This document shows positions 23,796 to 35,445 of a DNA stretch of 64,000 nucleotides, piece after piece. Source of the DNA: Hydrogenophaga sp. (GTDB lineage Bacteria > Pseudomonadota > Gammaproteobacteria > Burkholderiales > Burkholderiaceae_C); assembly GCF_030373245.1 (NCBI RefSeq), contig NZ_JAUCZF010000009.1, forward strand, positions 62,001 to 126,000, in the 5' to 3' direction. The notes beneath the pieces are model-generated. The model was given only the letters and a program-made list of their open reading frames with translations. It did no database searches and was not told the origin of the DNA. The position numbers were made by a program, and so were the translations under genes. Position 1 is the first letter of the stretch; each line of letters begins with the position of its first letter.

Positions 23796-24665
23796 TTAGC
23801 CGCGTCGAGCTTGCTCGTACAAACCCTGCACCTTGGGCACATTCGCCTGCAGCTGGCGGATGCGGTCTGGGCCGGTGGGGTGGGTGGAGAGAAAGCTGGG
23901 CCCGCGACCACCACCGGCCTGGGCCATTTTTTGCCAGAGGCTCACGCTGGCGGCCGGCCGGTAGGCTGCGCGCGCGGCGAGTTCCAGCCCTACCAAGTCG
24001 GCTTCGGTTTCGTCCTCGCGGCTGAAGCGCAGGCTCAGCAGCTGGGTGCCTAGGTTGGCGGCCACGTTGCCCAGATCGCCCAGGCCCAGCAACTGCGAGA
24101 GGATGCCCAGCCCCATGCCGGTGGCCTGGGTTTTGGCCAGCCGCTCGCGGGCGTGTTCGCGCAGCGCGTGGGCCATCTCATGGCCCATGATCATGCCGGC
24201 CTCATCGTCGTCGAGCTGGAGCTTGTCGAGAATGCCGGTGTAGAAGGCAATCTTGCCGCCCGGCATGCAGAAGGCGTTGATTTGCGGGCTGTTGATCAGG
24301 TTGACCTCCCAGCGCCAGCCGCGCGCGCGGTCGTTCCACGGCGTGGTGTGGGGGATCAGCTTATTGGCCATGGCGCGCAAGCGGCGCACCTGCGGGTGAC
24401 CGTCGGCCATGAGCACACGCTGCTGGCGCGCCTCGGCCATCATCTGATCGTATTGCTGGGCGGCGGCACCCTCCAGCTCGCTTGCAGGTACCAGTCTGCG
24501 CAGCGATGACGAGTTGCCCACGTCGACCTGAGCCGTGGCGGGCAGTGCGGCAACACCCGCCGTGGCGGCGCCGGCCAGTACAAACGCACGCCGCGCTTGC
24601 CACACACCTTCGCGGGGCGCGGGCGCGAACACCGCGGAGGCTTTGAAATCGCAGAGCAGACACAT
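23796..24665 (-). CDS. M48-family metallopeptidase with Tat-like signal
   Basis: A 289-residue zinc peptidase. The H-E-M-A-H motif near residue 165 supplies two zinc ligands and the catalytic Glu; the third ligand is probably the Glu of E-D-E-T-E-A-D about 55 residues later. Near residues 24-46 the pattern A-R-R-A-F-V-L-A-G followed by a hydrophobic run ending A-T-A-Q resembles a twin-arginine or lipoprotein-less Sec signal, so a periplasmic location is likely. Family members act in envelope protein quality control. TATTAT lies exactly six bases before the ATG, suggesting a leaderless transcript, divergent from ampG. Confidence 0.92.
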   Translation of the reverse strand: MCLLCDFKASAVFAPAPREGVWQARRAFVLAGAATAGVAALPATAQVDVGNSSSLRRLVPASELEGAAAQQYDQMMAEARQQRVLMADGHPQVRRLRAMANKLIPHTTPWNDRARGWRWEVNLINSPQINAFCMPGGKIAFYTGILDKLQLDDDEAGMIMGHEMAHALREHARERLAKTQATGMGLGILSQLLGLGDLGNVAANLGTQLLSLRFSREDETEADLVGLELAARAAYRPAASVSLWQKMAQAGGGRGPSFLSTHPTGPDRIRQLQANVPKVQGLYEQARRG

Positions 24666-24671
24666 GCGGGA

Positions 24672-24677
24672 ATAATA
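24672..24677 (-). promoter_or_regulatory. Putative -10 box of the M48 gene (leaderless spacing)
   Basis: TATTAT is separated from the ATG by TCCCGC only. There is no ribosome binding site in the six-base gap. Confidence 0.45.
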
Positions 24678-26081
24678 GACAAAGCCGCCGTGCGCTGCAC
24701 GCCTCGGCGCAAACCACCACCGCCATGCCGCCTGATACTTCCGCCGCGACTCCGCATCCAGAAACCTCTTCCCAGCGTCCGAGCTGGGGGGAAACGCTGC
24801 GGGTGTACCTGGAGCCAGCCAGTCTGCGCATGCTGGCGCTGGGCTTTTCGGCCGGCTTGCCGCTGCTGCTGGTGCTGGGCACGCTGAGTTTCCGGCTGCG
24901 CGAAGCGGGGCTGGACCGCGCGACCATCGGCTATCTGAGCTGGGTCGGGCTGGCTTATGGCTTCAAATGGTGCTGGGCGCCGCTGGTGGACCGTTTGCCC
25001 ATTCCGCTGCTGACCCGCGCACTCGGGCGGCGGCGCAGCTGGTTGCTGATGTCGCAGTTCGCCATCATGGCGGCGTTGGTCGGCATGGCGTTGGCCGATC
25101 CGCGCACCGAGCTGACCCTGGTGGTGTGGTGTGCGCTGGCGGTGGCGTTTGCGTCGGCCACGCAAGACATCGCGCTGGACGCTTTTCGCATCGAGTCGGC
25201 CGACGTGCGACACCAGGGTGCACTGGCCGCAACCTACCAGACCGGCTACCGCGTGGCCATGATCTGGGCTGGCGCAGGCGTACTCTGGATCGCGGCGCGG
25301 GCCGAGATCGGGCCTGTGGTGCCTGCCAGCGGCGCGGCGCCGGGCGCGCTGTACCAGCAGGCGGCGTGGACCACGGCCTACCTGGTGATGGCGGCGAGCA
25401 TGCTGGTGGGTGTGCTCACGGTGCTGTTCACGCGCGAGCCGGCCCGGGTGGAGCTGCCACCCGCTCGCGATGCCGCTGAGTGGCTGAAGAGCGCACTGGT
25501 CGAACCCTTCGCCGATTTTCTGAAGCGCTATGGCAAACAGGCGCTGCTGATCCTTGCGCTCATCGGCGTGTACCGCATCAGCGACGTGGTGATGGGCATC
25601 ATGGCCAACCCGTTTTATGTGGACATGGGCTATACCAAAGATGAAGTGGCCGCAGTGACCAAGGTTTACGGCATCGTGATGACCCTGGTGGGCGCTTTTC
25701 TGGGCGGTGCCCTGTCGCTGCGCTGGGGCGTGATGCGGGTGCTGATGCTGGGCGCGGTGTTGTCGGCTGGGAGCAACCTGCTGTTTGCGTGGCTGGCCGG
25801 GCATGGCCACGATGTGACCGCGCTGATCGCGGTGATTTCCGCCGACAACCTCAGCGCGGGTGTGGCGTCGGCCGCGTTCATCGCCTACCTCTCCAGCCTG
25901 ACCAACGTGAAGTACTCGGCCACCCAGTACGCGCTGTTCAGCTCCATGATGCTGCTGGCACCCAAGTGGCTGGCGGGTTTCTCGGGCGCATTTGTTGACG
26001 CTTACGATTACGCCACCTTCTTCACCGTCACCGCATTCCTCGGACTGCCCGTGTTGCTGCTGGTGTGGCTTGCGACCCGGC

Positions 26082-27677
<1,596 letters not shown>

Positions 27678-27772
27678 GAAACAGGTGAGGTGAGCACTTC
27701 ACCCAACTTTACGTGCAACACAAGCCCGGTTCATCGGCGACTGTCACGATGGGCCGCTTGTCCACAGACCGC

Positions 27773-27778
27773 TACACT
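27773..27778 (+). promoter_or_regulatory. Putative -10 box of the response regulator gene (leaderless spacing)
   Basis: TACACT followed by GAAACC and the ATG at 27785. The six-base gap leaves no room for a ribosome binding site. Confidence 0.45.
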
Positions 27779-27784
27779 GAAACC

Positions 27785-28510
27785 ATGAGCTCTGCCCCAT
27801 CACCCCTGCTGATGATCGAAGACGACAGCCGCCTGGCCCAGATGGTGGTCGAGTACCTGGGGCAATCTGGTTTTGCGGTGACGCACGCAGCAGACGGCGA
27901 GCAAGGGCTGGAACAGCTGCAGCTGGTGATGCCCGAGCTGGTGGTGCTGGACCTGATGATGCCTGGCATCGACGGGCTGGAGGTGTGCCGGCGCATCCGC
28001 GCGCTGCCGGGCAGCCTGGGCCGCGTGCCGGTCATCATGCTCACCGCCAAGGGCGACCCGATGGATCGCATCATCGGCCTTGAATTGGGCGCCGATGATT
28101 ACCTGCCCAAACCGTTTGAACCACGAGAATTGCTGGCGCGCGTTCGCGCTGTTTTGCGCCGCCGCGGCGAGATCAGCTCGACCTCGGTGAGCCGCAGCAC
28201 GCCGGTGCTGCGTTTTGGCTCGCTGGAAATCGACCGCGATGCCCGCACGGTGCAGGTGGGCGAGCAGGCCTGTGAGCTCACGTCCTACCAATTTGATTTG
28301 CTGGTGGCCATGGCCGAGCGCGCCGGGCGCGTCCTCACGCGCGACCAGATCATGGAGGCGGTGCGCGGGCGCGAGCTGGAGGCGTTTGACCGCAGCATCG
28401 ACGTGCACATCGGTCGCATCCGCAACGCCATTGAGGCCGACAGCAAGGAACCCAAGCGCATCCTCACGGTGCGTGGGGTGGGGTATGTGTTTGCGAAACA
28501 GCAGGATTGA
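27785..28510 (+). CDS. OmpR-family response regulator
   Basis: A 241-residue two-component regulator. The receiver has the acidic residues E12-D13-D14, phosphoacceptor Asp56 in V-V-L-D-L-M-M-P-G and the Lys in Y-L-P-K-P-F-E-P-R-E-L. The C-terminal winged helix spans about residues 145-240, with R-S-I-D-V-H-I-G-R-I-R-N as its recognition region. The start at 27785 gives the usual N-terminus just before the first strand. It is paired with the histidine kinase gene 180 bases downstream. The stimulus is unknown. Confidence 0.93.
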   Translation: MSSAPSPLLMIEDDSRLAQMVVEYLGQSGFAVTHAADGEQGLEQLQLVMPELVVLDLMMPGIDGLEVCRRIRALPGSLGRVPVIMLTAKGDPMDRIIGLELGADDYLPKPFEPRELLARVRAVLRRRGEISSTSVSRSTPVLRFGSLEIDRDARTVQVGEQACELTSYQFDLLVAMAERAGRVLTRDQIMEAVRGRELEAFDRSIDVHIGRIRNAIEADSKEPKRILTVRGVGYVFAKQQD

Positions 28511-28515
28511 CGGCT

Positions 28516-28586
28516 CCCTCCCGCGCCGCGCTTTCAGCGCGTCACCTCCCCGGGGGTGCGGCACCGGCGGCCCGGCAAAGCCGGTT
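28516..28586 (-). repeat. REP-like intergenic repeat, inverted copy
   Basis: Reads as the reverse complement of the repeat at 63231-63301: CGCGCCGCGCTTTCAGCGCG, then CACCTCCCCGGGGGTG, then CCCGGCAAAGCCGG. It sits between the response regulator and its kinase. Confidence 0.65.
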
Positions 28587-28690
28587 CCGCGGCGCCCTGG
28601 GGTGAGACACCTCGCGCGGGACGATGCCTCGCGAGGGACATTCCTGGGGGACCTGCTTTTTTCGACGTGTTGTGGTGCCGAGGTGCCCGC

Positions 28691-29974
28691 ATGAAAAGCC
28701 TGCTCGGTCAGCGCCTGTACCTGCGCATCTGGCTGGCGATCGTGGCGGCTGTGGGTTTGCTGGCGCTGGTGGTGGGATGGTTGTGGCAGGTGGCGCTGGA
28801 CACGCAGCGCGAGCAGGCCAACAACCGCACCGAACGCGAAATCGTGCTGCGCAACAGCGCAGGCGAGGTGGTGGGCCAGGCCCCAGCCCGAGCCGTGCGG
28901 CTGCCGGGTGAGGGGCTGGAGTTTCAGGTGACGATGAAAGACGGGCAGACGCTCTACATCAACCTGCCACGTCGCAATCGCCCGTCCTCGGACACACTCC
29001 CGACGCGCCGAACGCAATCCTGGCTGCAGTCGCCGATGGGTTTTGCCTGGTTGCTTGGCCTGGTGGCCCTGGCGGTGGCGCTGGGCGCCTACCCCATCGT
29101 GCGCCGACTCACCAAACGGCTGGAGGGCTTGCAAAAAGGCGTGGAGCGCTGGGGCGAGGGTGACCTCTCGGCGCGTTTGCCGGTGCAGGGTGAAGACGAA
29201 GTGGCGTTCCTCGCGACCCGCTTCAACACCGCCGCCGAACGGGTGCAGAGCCTGGTGCTGTCGCACAAGGCTCTGCTGGCCAACGCTTCTCACGAGCTGC
29301 GTTCACCGTTGGCCCGTATCCGCATGGGGCTGGAGTTGATCGGCCGCGACGGCGCGAGCGGTGCGCAGCGTCAGGAGATGGCTCGAAGCATCGATGAGCT
29401 GGACCAGCTCATCGACGAAATTCTGCTGGCGAGCCGGCTCGACGCACGCGACGCCAACGATGTCTCCGTGCTCGGTCCGACCGAAGAGGTGGACCTGATC
29501 GGGCTCGCCGCTGAAGAATGCGCCCGCACCGGCGCTGACCTGGATGTGCTGCCCGGTGCCTCGCCGTTGATGGCTCAAGGGCACGCCAAGCTGCTGCGTC
29601 GCGTGGTGCGCAACCTGCTTGAGAACGCACGGCGGTACGGCAAGCCTGTGGCGCCGGCCGGTTCAGATGGGCCTGCCGTGCCGGAGGTGCAACTGACGCT
29701 CGGCCTGCGTCAGAGCCCCACCGCGCGATCTGGCCCGTTCACGTCGACCACAGCCTTGATCACGGTGGAAGACCGGGGGCCCGGCGTACCTCACGAGCTG
29801 CGTGATCGCATCTTCGAACCCTTTTACCGGCTACCAGGCGCCAGCGAGCGCGAAGGCGGTGTGGGGCTGGGCCTGTCGCTGGTGCGCAGCATCGTCGAGC
29901 GACACGGTGGTTCGGTGCGCTGCGAATCTCGCGAGGGCGGCGGCGCCCGCTTCGTGGTGGAACTTCCGATTTGA
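28691..29974 (+). CDS. Sensor histidine kinase (EnvZ/RstB type)
   Basis: A 427-residue inner-membrane kinase. Transmembrane helices are at about 11-34 and 115-136, with a short periplasmic loop of about 80 residues between them. A HAMP domain (about 137-190) leads to the phosphoacceptor His201 in A-N-A-S-H-E-L-R-S-P-L, and the catalytic domain has N-L-L-E-N-A-R-R-Y and D-R-G-P-G-V plus G-V-G-L-G-L-S-L-V. The ATG at 28691 gives a normal N-terminus; upstream in-frame codons read through the repeat. It should phosphorylate the upstream OmpR-type regulator. Confidence 0.92.
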   Translation: MKSLLGQRLYLRIWLAIVAAVGLLALVVGWLWQVALDTQREQANNRTEREIVLRNSAGEVVGQAPARAVRLPGEGLEFQVTMKDGQTLYINLPRRNRPSSDTLPTRRTQSWLQSPMGFAWLLGLVALAVALGAYPIVRRLTKRLEGLQKGVERWGEGDLSARLPVQGEDEVAFLATRFNTAAERVQSLVLSHKALLANASHELRSPLARIRMGLELIGRDGASGAQRQEMARSIDELDQLIDEILLASRLDARDANDVSVLGPTEEVDLIGLAAEECARTGADLDVLPGASPLMAQGHAKLLRRVVRNLLENARRYGKPVAPAGSDGPAVPEVQLTLGLRQSPTARSGPFTSTTALITVEDRGPGVPHELRDRIFEPFYRLPGASEREGGVGLGLSLVRSIVERHGGSVRCESREGGGARFVVELPI

Positions 29975-30194
29975 CTGTCGATAAGGCGGGCATCCTGTCC
30001 GTTGCCTGACGGTGACGCAGGTGTTTTGGGGCTTATTACCCAAGCTCACATCGCAATTCCCCCAAACAGGGGATGGTGCAACTTTGTGCGGCAGCGCACA
30101 ATTTCGCTGTTGCTGTCACAACACCACGAAGAAAAGTACAGAGCCCTCATTGGCAGGCGCCGAAAGCGGCGCTCACAACCGGTCTCCCAACGAC
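29975..30194 (+). other. Non-coding stretch, long 3' UTR or small RNA candidate
   Basis: About 220 bases between the kinase stop and tandem hairpins at 30195-30241, with no gene. It contains the inverted repeat TTGTGC-N6-GCACAA near 30083. The downstream terminator reads rightward, so this DNA is transcribed either as the kinase 3' UTR or as an independent small RNA. Confidence 0.3.
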
Positions 30195-30241
30195 GTCCTT
30201 TCGAGGACTTTTACAAAGCCACCGCAAGGTGGCTTTTTTTT
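30195..30241 (+). terminator. Tandem hairpin terminator
   Basis: A UUCG-loop hairpin GTCCT/AGGAC at 30195-30208 followed by four T, then AAAGCCACC-GCAA-GGTGGCTTT at 30215-30236 ending in a run of eight T. This is a strong rightward Rho-independent terminator at the convergence with rfbC. Confidence 0.88.
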
Positions 30242-30254
30242 GGTCGGCGAGGCA

Positions 30255-30809
30255 TCAGTGCCCTGATGCTGCAGCGATATCCGACCAGGAAGCGCCAGCC
30301 TGGTCCTTGGCCGACAGGGTCGGGGGCATGCCGATGTCGGGCCACTCGATACCGAGCTGCGGGTCGTTCCAGGCAATGCAGCGCTCGTGCTCGGGCGCGT
30401 AATAGTCGGTGGTCTTGTAGAGGAAGTCGGCGGTGTCGCTGAGCACCAGAAAGCCGTGGGCAAGCCCGGCGGGCACCCACAGCTGGCGGTGGTTGTCCTC
30501 GGTGAGCTCAACGCCAACCCAGTGCCCCAGCGTGGGCGAGCCCGGCCGGATGTCCACCGCCACGTCGAACACGGCCCCACGCACGACCCGAACCAGCTTG
30601 CCCTGGGGCTGCTGCACCTGGTAGTGCAGGCCGCGCAGCACGCCCTTGGCACTGCGGCTGTGGTTGTCCTGCACAAAGTTCAGGTCCAGCCCGGTGGCGT
30701 CGTTGAAGGCTTTCTGGTTGAAGCTCTCGAAGAAGAAGCCACGCGCATCGCCGAACACCTTGGGTTCGATGACCATCACGTCGGGGATGCCGGTCGGGGT
30801 CACCTTCAC
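30255..30809 (-). CDS. rfbC: dTDP-4-dehydrorhamnose 3,5-epimerase
   Basis: A 184-residue cupin-fold epimerase, third enzyme of dTDP-L-rhamnose synthesis. The segments [16 protein letters not shown] and L-R-G-L-H-Y-Q (catalytic His) and the [12 protein letters not shown] stretch are all present, and the length is normal. The GTG at 30809 is the start: it overlaps the rfbA stop (GTGA) and has GAAGG eight bases upstream. It is the last gene of rfbBDAC on the minus strand. Confidence 0.96.
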   Translation of the reverse strand: MKVTPTGIPDVMVIEPKVFGDARGFFFESFNQKAFNDATGLDLNFVQDNHSRSAKGVLRGLHYQVQQPQGKLVRVVRGAVFDVAVDIRPGSPTLGHWVGVELTEDNHRQLWVPAGLAHGFLVLSDTADFLYKTTDYYAPEHERCIAWNDPQLGIEWPDIGMPPTLSAKDQAGASWSDIAAASGH

Positions 30810-31693
30810 GGAAACACCTTCTCGCTCAGGATGCGCTTGAGGTACTGGCCGTAGCCATTCTTGAGCAGGGGCTGGGCCAGCTTGTCCAGCGCGGCGCTGT
30901 CGATCCAGCCGTGGCGCCAGGCGATTTCTTCCGGGCAGGCGATCTTCAGGCCCTGGCGGTGTTCCAGCGTGGCGATGAATTGGCTGGCTTCGAGCAGGCT
31001 TTCGTGGGTGCCGGTGTCGAGCCACGCGTAGCCGCGCTGCATGATCTGCACGTTGAGTGCGCCTCGGTCCAGGTAGGCCTGATTGACTGCGGTGATCTCC
31101 AGTTCGCCGCGGGCGCTGGGCTTAACGGCGCGCGCGATGTCCACCACCTGGTTGTCGTAGAAGTACAGGCCAGTCACCGCGTAGTTGCTCTTGGGTTTGA
31201 GCGGCTTTTCTTCGATGCTGCTGGCCTTGCCCGTTGTGTCAAAAGCCACCACACCGTAGCGCTCGGGGTCGTGCACGTGGTAGGCGAACACGGTGGCGCC
31301 GCCGGTCTGGGCATCGGCGTCGGACAGCAGGGTGGTGAAGTCGTGGCCGTAGTAGATGTTGTCGCCCAACACCAGGGCGCTGGGCTGGTTGCCCACAAAG
31401 TCGGCGCCGATGAGGAAGGCTTGCGCCAGGCCGTCCGGGCTGGGTTGCACCGCGTACTGCAGGTTCATGCCCCAGGCGCTGCCGTCGCCCAGCAGCTGCT
31501 GGAAGCGCGGCGTGTCCTGCGGCGTGCTGATGATCAGCACATCGCGAATGCCCGCCAGCATCAGCGTGCTCAGCGGGTAGTAGATCATCGGCTTGTCGTA
31601 CACCGGCAGCAGCTGTTTGCTGATCGCCAGCGTGGCGGGGTGCAGCCGGGTGCCGGAGCCGCCTGCGAGGATGATGCCTTTGCGTTGGGTCAT
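30806..31693 (-). CDS. rfbA: Glucose-1-phosphate thymidylyltransferase
   Basis: A 295-residue nucleotidyltransferase that makes dTDP-glucose from dTTP and glucose-1-phosphate, the first step of dTDP-rhamnose synthesis. The N-terminal [13 protein letters not shown] nucleotide-binding motif, Y-D-K-P-M-I-Y-Y-P and the [10 protein letters not shown] motif are diagnostic. The length matches RmlA. It lies 16 bases after rfbD, and its stop overlaps the rfbC start. Confidence 0.97.
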   Translation of the reverse strand: MTQRKGIILAGGSGTRLHPATLAISKQLLPVYDKPMIYYPLSTLMLAGIRDVLIISTPQDTPRFQQLLGDGSAWGMNLQYAVQPSPDGLAQAFLIGADFVGNQPSALVLGDNIYYGHDFTTLLSDADAQTGGATVFAYHVHDPERYGVVAFDTTGKASSIEEKPLKPKSNYAVTGLYFYDNQVVDIARAVKPSARGELEITAVNQAYLDRGALNVQIMQRGYAWLDTGTHESLLEASQFIATLEHRQGLKIACPEEIAWRHGWIDSAALDKLAQPLLKNGYGQYLKRILSEKVFP

Positions 31694-31709
31694 GGAAGTT
31701 CCCTGTGGA

Positions 31710-32609
31710 TTAAAGCGTTTCGCTCAGCATGCGGCGCACGCCCAGCTGCCAAGGCGGCAGGGTGAGGCCGAAGGTCTGGCGCAGGCGCGCCGTGTCCAGG
31801 CGAGAGTTCAGCGGGCGGCGTGCGGGGGTGGGGAAGGCGCTGGTGGGCACGGGCGCCACCTCTTTGCAAGCGAGTACCAGCTCGGGGCGGAGTTCGCGCG
31901 CGGTCTCGATGACGAATCGGGCGTAGCTGTTCCAGGTGGCTTCGCCTGCGGCGGCCAGGTGGTACACACCTGCATCCTGTGGCTGGCGAAGCACCTGCCG
32001 GATGGTGTGGGCGCTGACGTCGGCGATCAGCTCGGCGCCTGTCGGTGCCCCGTGCTGGTCGTTGATCACGGTCAGGCGTTCGCGTTCGGCAGCCAGGCGC
32101 AGCATGGTCTTGGCGAAGTTGCCGCCGCGTGCGGCATAGACCCAGCTGGTGCGAAAAATCAGGTGGCGCGCGCCGCTGGCGGCGATGCGCTGCTCGCCCT
32201 CCAGCTTGGTCTGCCCATACACGTTCAGGGGCCCGGTGGCTGCGTCTTCACGCCACGGCTGATTGCCCTGGCCGTCAAACACGTAGTCGGTGGAGTAGTG
32301 AACGAGCAACGCACCCAGGGTGTGAGCGGCTTCGGCCAGTGCGCCAGGCGCCTCCGCATTGATGGTGCGCGCCAGTTCAGGTTCGCTTTCGGCCTTGTCG
32401 ACGGCCGTGTAGGCTGCTGCGTTCACGATCACATCCGGGCGCACGCGCATCACGGTCTGGCGCAGTGCTTCAGGCTGGGTCAGGTCACCGCATCCGCCGT
32501 CGGCCTCGGTGCTGCGTCGATCCAGTGCCATCAGCTCGCCGAGCGGGCTCAGGCTGCGCTGCAGCTCCCAGCCGACCTGCCCGTTCTTGCCCAGCAGCAG
32601 GATTTTCAT
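31710..32609 (-). CDS. rfbD: dTDP-4-dehydrorhamnose reductase
   Basis: A 299-residue extended SDR enzyme, the final step to dTDP-L-rhamnose. The N-terminal [11 protein letters not shown] cofactor motif, S-T-D-Y-V-F-D-G and the Y-G-Q-T-K-L-E-G-E catalytic Tyr/Lys pair are present. The ATG at 32609 overlaps the rfbB stop by four bases; longer frames upstream lie inside rfbB. Confidence 0.96.
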   Translation of the reverse strand: MKILLLGKNGQVGWELQRSLSPLGELMALDRRSTEADGGCGDLTQPEALRQTVMRVRPDVIVNAAAYTAVDKAESEPELARTINAEAPGALAEAAHTLGALLVHYSTDYVFDGQGNQPWREDAATGPLNVYGQTKLEGEQRIAASGARHLIFRTSWVYAARGGNFAKTMLRLAAERERLTVINDQHGAPTGAELIADVSAHTIRQVLRQPQDAGVYHLAAAGEATWNSYARFVIETARELRPELVLACKEVAPVPTSAFPTPARRPLNSRLDTARLRQTFGLTLPPWQLGVRRMLSETL

Positions 32610-33673
32610 GCGCTCGGGCTGGCGTATTGCAGACCGACCCATTCCCGGTAGGCCCCGCTTTGCACATGCTCGACCCAGTCGGCATGATCGAGGTACCACA
32701 TCACGGTCTTGCGGATACCGCTCTCAAAGGTCTCGGCTGGCTTCCAGCCCAGTTCGGCTTCCAGCTTTCTCGCATCGATGGCGTAGCGCCGGTCGTGGCC
32801 CGGACGGTCTTTCACGTAGCTGATCTGACTCGCATAAGGCTGACCATCGGCGCGAGGTCGCAGTTCGTCGAGCAGTGCACAGACGGTGTTGACGATTTCG
32901 ATGTTGGGCTTTTCATTCCAGCCGCCTACGTTGTAGATCTCACCCAGCCGACCGCCTTCGAGCACGCGGCGGATCGCGCTGCAGTGGTCTTTCACGTACA
33001 GCCAGTCGCGGATCTGCATGCCGTCGCCGTACACCGGCAGCGGCTTGCCGGCCAGCGCGTTGACGATCATCAGCGGAATCAGCTTCTCGGGAAAGTGGAA
33101 CGGGCCGTAGTTGTTGCTGCAGTTGGTGGTGAGCACCGGCAGGCCGTAGGTGTGGTGGTAGGCGCGCACCAGGTGGTCGCTGGCGGCCTTGCTCGCCGAA
33201 TACGGGCTGTTGGGTTCGACGCGGTGGGTTTCGGTGAACGCCGCATCGCCCGGGCCGAGACTGCCGTAGACCTCATCCGTGGACACATGCAGCAGGCGAA
33301 AAGCATCTTTCTGTGCGCCTTGCAGACCGCCCCAGTAGGCGCGCACAGCTTCGAGCAGGTGGAAGGTGCCGACGATATTGGTCTGGATGAAGTCTCCCGG
33401 GCCGTGGATGGAGCGGTCCACATGGCTCTCGGCGGCGAAATTGATCACCGCGCGTGGGCGGTGCTGCGTCAGCAACTGCGCGACCAGTGAGGCGTCGCCA
33501 ATGTCGCCTTGCACGAACACATGGCGTGCATCCCCTTGCAGGCTGGTCAGGTTCTCCAGATTGCCCGCGTAGGTGAGCTTGTCCAGGTTGACCACAGGCT
33601 CGTCGCACTGGGCCAGCCAGTCGAGTACAAAATTCGCACCGATGAAGCCGGCGCCGCCTGTGACCAAAATCAT
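32606..33673 (-). CDS. rfbB: dTDP-glucose 4,6-dehydratase
   Basis: A 355-residue NAD-dependent SDR dehydratase converting dTDP-glucose to the 4-keto-6-deoxy sugar. The [11 protein letters not shown] cofactor loop, [10 protein letters not shown] (catalytic Asp/Glu) and Y-S-A-S-K-A-A-S-D (catalytic Tyr/Lys) are in place. AGGA lies before the ATG. It is the first gene of the rfbBDAC operon, which probably feeds O-antigen or another surface glycan whose transferases are not in this window. Confidence 0.97.
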   Translation of the reverse strand: MILVTGGAGFIGANFVLDWLAQCDEPVVNLDKLTYAGNLENLTSLQGDARHVFVQGDIGDASLVAQLLTQHRPRAVINFAAESHVDRSIHGPGDFIQTNIVGTFHLLEAVRAYWGGLQGAQKDAFRLLHVSTDEVYGSLGPGDAAFTETHRVEPNSPYSASKAASDHLVRAYHHTYGLPVLTTNCSNNYGPFHFPEKLIPLMIVNALAGKPLPVYGDGMQIRDWLYVKDHCSAIRRVLEGGRLGEIYNVGGWNEKPNIEIVNTVCALLDELRPRADGQPYASQISYVKDRPGHDRRYAIDARKLEAELGWKPAETFESGIRKTVMWYLDHADWVEHVQSGAYREWVGLQYASPSA

Positions 33674-33772
33674 GTGAATTCCTGTGCTGAAGTCTGCCGG
33701 ACCGCTCTGGTGGGCGTCATTGCGCCGATTGTCGTGTTGGCTGCGGCCGCATGTGGTCCGAAACTGAGTACA

Positions 33773-33979
33773 TCAATGACTGTGTGAAACCGTCTCGCCC
33801 GCCTTCAGCCGGTACACCGTGCCGCAATACGGGCAGCGCACTTCACCTGTCTTCGCCACGTCCAGGTACACTTTGGGGTGGCTGTTCCAGAGTTTCATGT
33901 GCGCTTTGGGGCTGGGGCAGAAGACGCCGCCGTGGGCGTTGAGGTCTTTGGCAGCGAGTTCGATGACGGCGTTGCTCAT
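33773..33979 (-). CDS. Small zinc-finger protein downstream of ilvE
   Basis: A 68-residue protein with a probable zinc site: H-G-G-V-F-C-P and, near the C-terminus, R-C-P-Y-C-G-T-V-Y-R. This resembles the small zinc-finger proteins related to the mitochondrial complex I subunit NDUFS6 that often follow ilvE in Burkholderiales. It starts seven bases after the ilvE stop. Its role is unknown. Confidence 0.85.
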   Translation of the reverse strand: MSNAVIELAAKDLNAHGGVFCPSPKAHMKLWNSHPKVYLDVAKTGEVRCPYCGTVYRLKAGETVSHSH

Positions 33980-33986
33980 GATCGCC

Positions 33987-34925
33987 TCAGACCTTCGAGA
34001 GCCAGTGTGCATATTGGGGGTTCTTGCCGCCCACAATGTCGAAGAACGCGCTCTGGATTTTTTCGGTGATTGGGCCGCGGCTGCCAGCGCCCAGTTCGAT
34101 GCGGTCGAGTTCGCGGATGGGGGTCACCTCGGCCGCGGTGCCGGTGAAGAAGGCTTCGTCGGCGATGTAGACCTCGTCGCGGGTGATGCGCTTTTGCACG
34201 ATCTCCAGCCCCAGGTCCTTGGCAATGTGGAACACGGTGTTGCGCGTGATGCCGTTGAGTGCACCGGCCGACAGGTCGGGGGTGTAGATCACGCCGTTCT
34301 TGATGACAAAGATGTTTTCGCCCGCGCCTTCGCTCACGAAGCCCGAGCTGTCGAGCAGCAAGGCTTCGTCGTAGCCTTCGTCGGTCACTTCCATGTTGGC
34401 CAGGATGGAATTGGTGTAGTTGCTCACCGCCTTGGCCTGCGTCATGGTGATGTTCACATGGTGGCGGGTGTAGCTGCTGGTCTTGACGCGGATGCCGCGC
34501 TTCAGGCCCTCTTCCCCCAGATAGGCGCCCCAGGACCACGCTGCCACCATCAAATGGATGGTGTTGCCTTTGGGAGAAACGCCCAGCTTCTTGTCGCCGA
34601 TCCAGGTCAGCGGTCGGATGTAGGCGCTCTCCAGCTTGTTTTCGCGCACAGCGGCCTTCTGCGCTTCCATCACCTCGGCCTTGGAAAACGGGATCGTCAT
34701 TCGCAGGATCTTGGCGCTGTTGAACAGGCGCTCGGTGTGTTCTTCCAGGCGGAAGATGCTGGTTCCGCCATCGGCGGTCTTGTAGGCGCGCACACCCTCG
34801 AAAGCGCCGCACCCGTAGTGCAGCGTGTGCGTGAGCACGTGGATCTTGGCGTCGCGCCAGTCCACCAGCTGGCCGTCCATCCAGATCTTGCCGTCGCGGT
34901 CGGACATTGAAGGAATCGGTGCCAT
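33987..34925 (-). CDS. ilvE: Branched-chain amino acid aminotransferase
   Basis: A 312-residue fold-type IV PLP aminotransferase for the last step of Val, Leu and Ile synthesis. Hallmarks are H-Y-G-C-G-A-F-E-G-V-R-A-Y near residue 37, the PLP Lys in T-Q-A-K-A-V-S-N-Y, E-G-A-G-E-N-I-F and the S-A-G-A-L-N-G-I-T-R-N-T phosphate-binding segment. GAGG lies before the ATG. The small zinc-finger gene follows in the same operon. Confidence 0.96.
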   Translation of the reverse strand: MAPIPSMSDRDGKIWMDGQLVDWRDAKIHVLTHTLHYGCGAFEGVRAYKTADGGTSIFRLEEHTERLFNSAKILRMTIPFSKAEVMEAQKAAVRENKLESAYIRPLTWIGDKKLGVSPKGNTIHLMVAAWSWGAYLGEEGLKRGIRVKTSSYTRHHVNITMTQAKAVSNYTNSILANMEVTDEGYDEALLLDSSGFVSEGAGENIFVIKNGVIYTPDLSAGALNGITRNTVFHIAKDLGLEIVQKRITRDEVYIADEAFFTGTAAEVTPIRELDRIELGAGSRGPITEKIQSAFFDIVGGKNPQYAHWLSKV

Positions 34926-35002
34926 GCGCTGTACCTCGTGGGGATGTTTGGTGAAGTCTGAGCCTGATCGCCTGGCGACCCAGCCGTGAACAAACCGCGA
35001 TT

Positions 35003-35443
35003 TTACGGTGCCAGGTCCGGTGTGTCGGGCGGCTCGAGCTGGGGTGTTGCCTCCACGCGGAAAGACACCAGGCGGCCCTGCTCAAAACTGCAGATGGCGG
35101 TGTGTCCTGTGTCATCTGACCAGGTGCGCACTTCTGGATCGGCGTCCGGGACGCTGCGCAGCGCGCCAATGCTCAGCGTCAGGCGCATCACATCGACCAG
35201 TGGCATGCCGGGTTTGAGGCGTTGCGCCAACGCACCGGCGTCGCGCACCCGACCCAAAGGTCGGTTGGCCACGGTGCGCAGCAAGCGCATGAGCTTGGTG
35301 AAGTGCAGCAGCAGCCAGAAGCTGAGCATGAGCAGCGCCAGGATCAGGCCAGGCCAGCTGTAGCTGCGCCAGGCGGCATAAGCCAGGGCAGCGGCCATGG
35401 CCGGGAACAGCAGGCGGCGCACCATCGGCGGCAGTTGGAACAT
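35003..35443 (-). CDS. Hypothetical membrane protein downstream of radA
   Basis: A 146-residue protein with two adjacent hydrophobic segments at about residues 9-45, followed by a soluble C-terminal domain of about 100 residues with no motif I recognise. The ATG at 35443 lies two bases after the radA stop, so it is probably cotranscribed with radA. It is likely an inner-membrane protein with a cytoplasmic tail. No function is proposed. Confidence 0.75.
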   Translation of the reverse strand: MFQLPPMVRRLLFPAMAAALAYAAWRSYSWPGLILALLMLSFWLLLHFTKLMRLLRTVANRPLGRVRDAGALAQRLKPGMPLVDVMRLTLSIGALRSVPDADPEVRTWSDDTGHTAICSFEQGRLVSFRVEATPQLEPPDTPDLAP

Positions 35444-35445
35444 GC

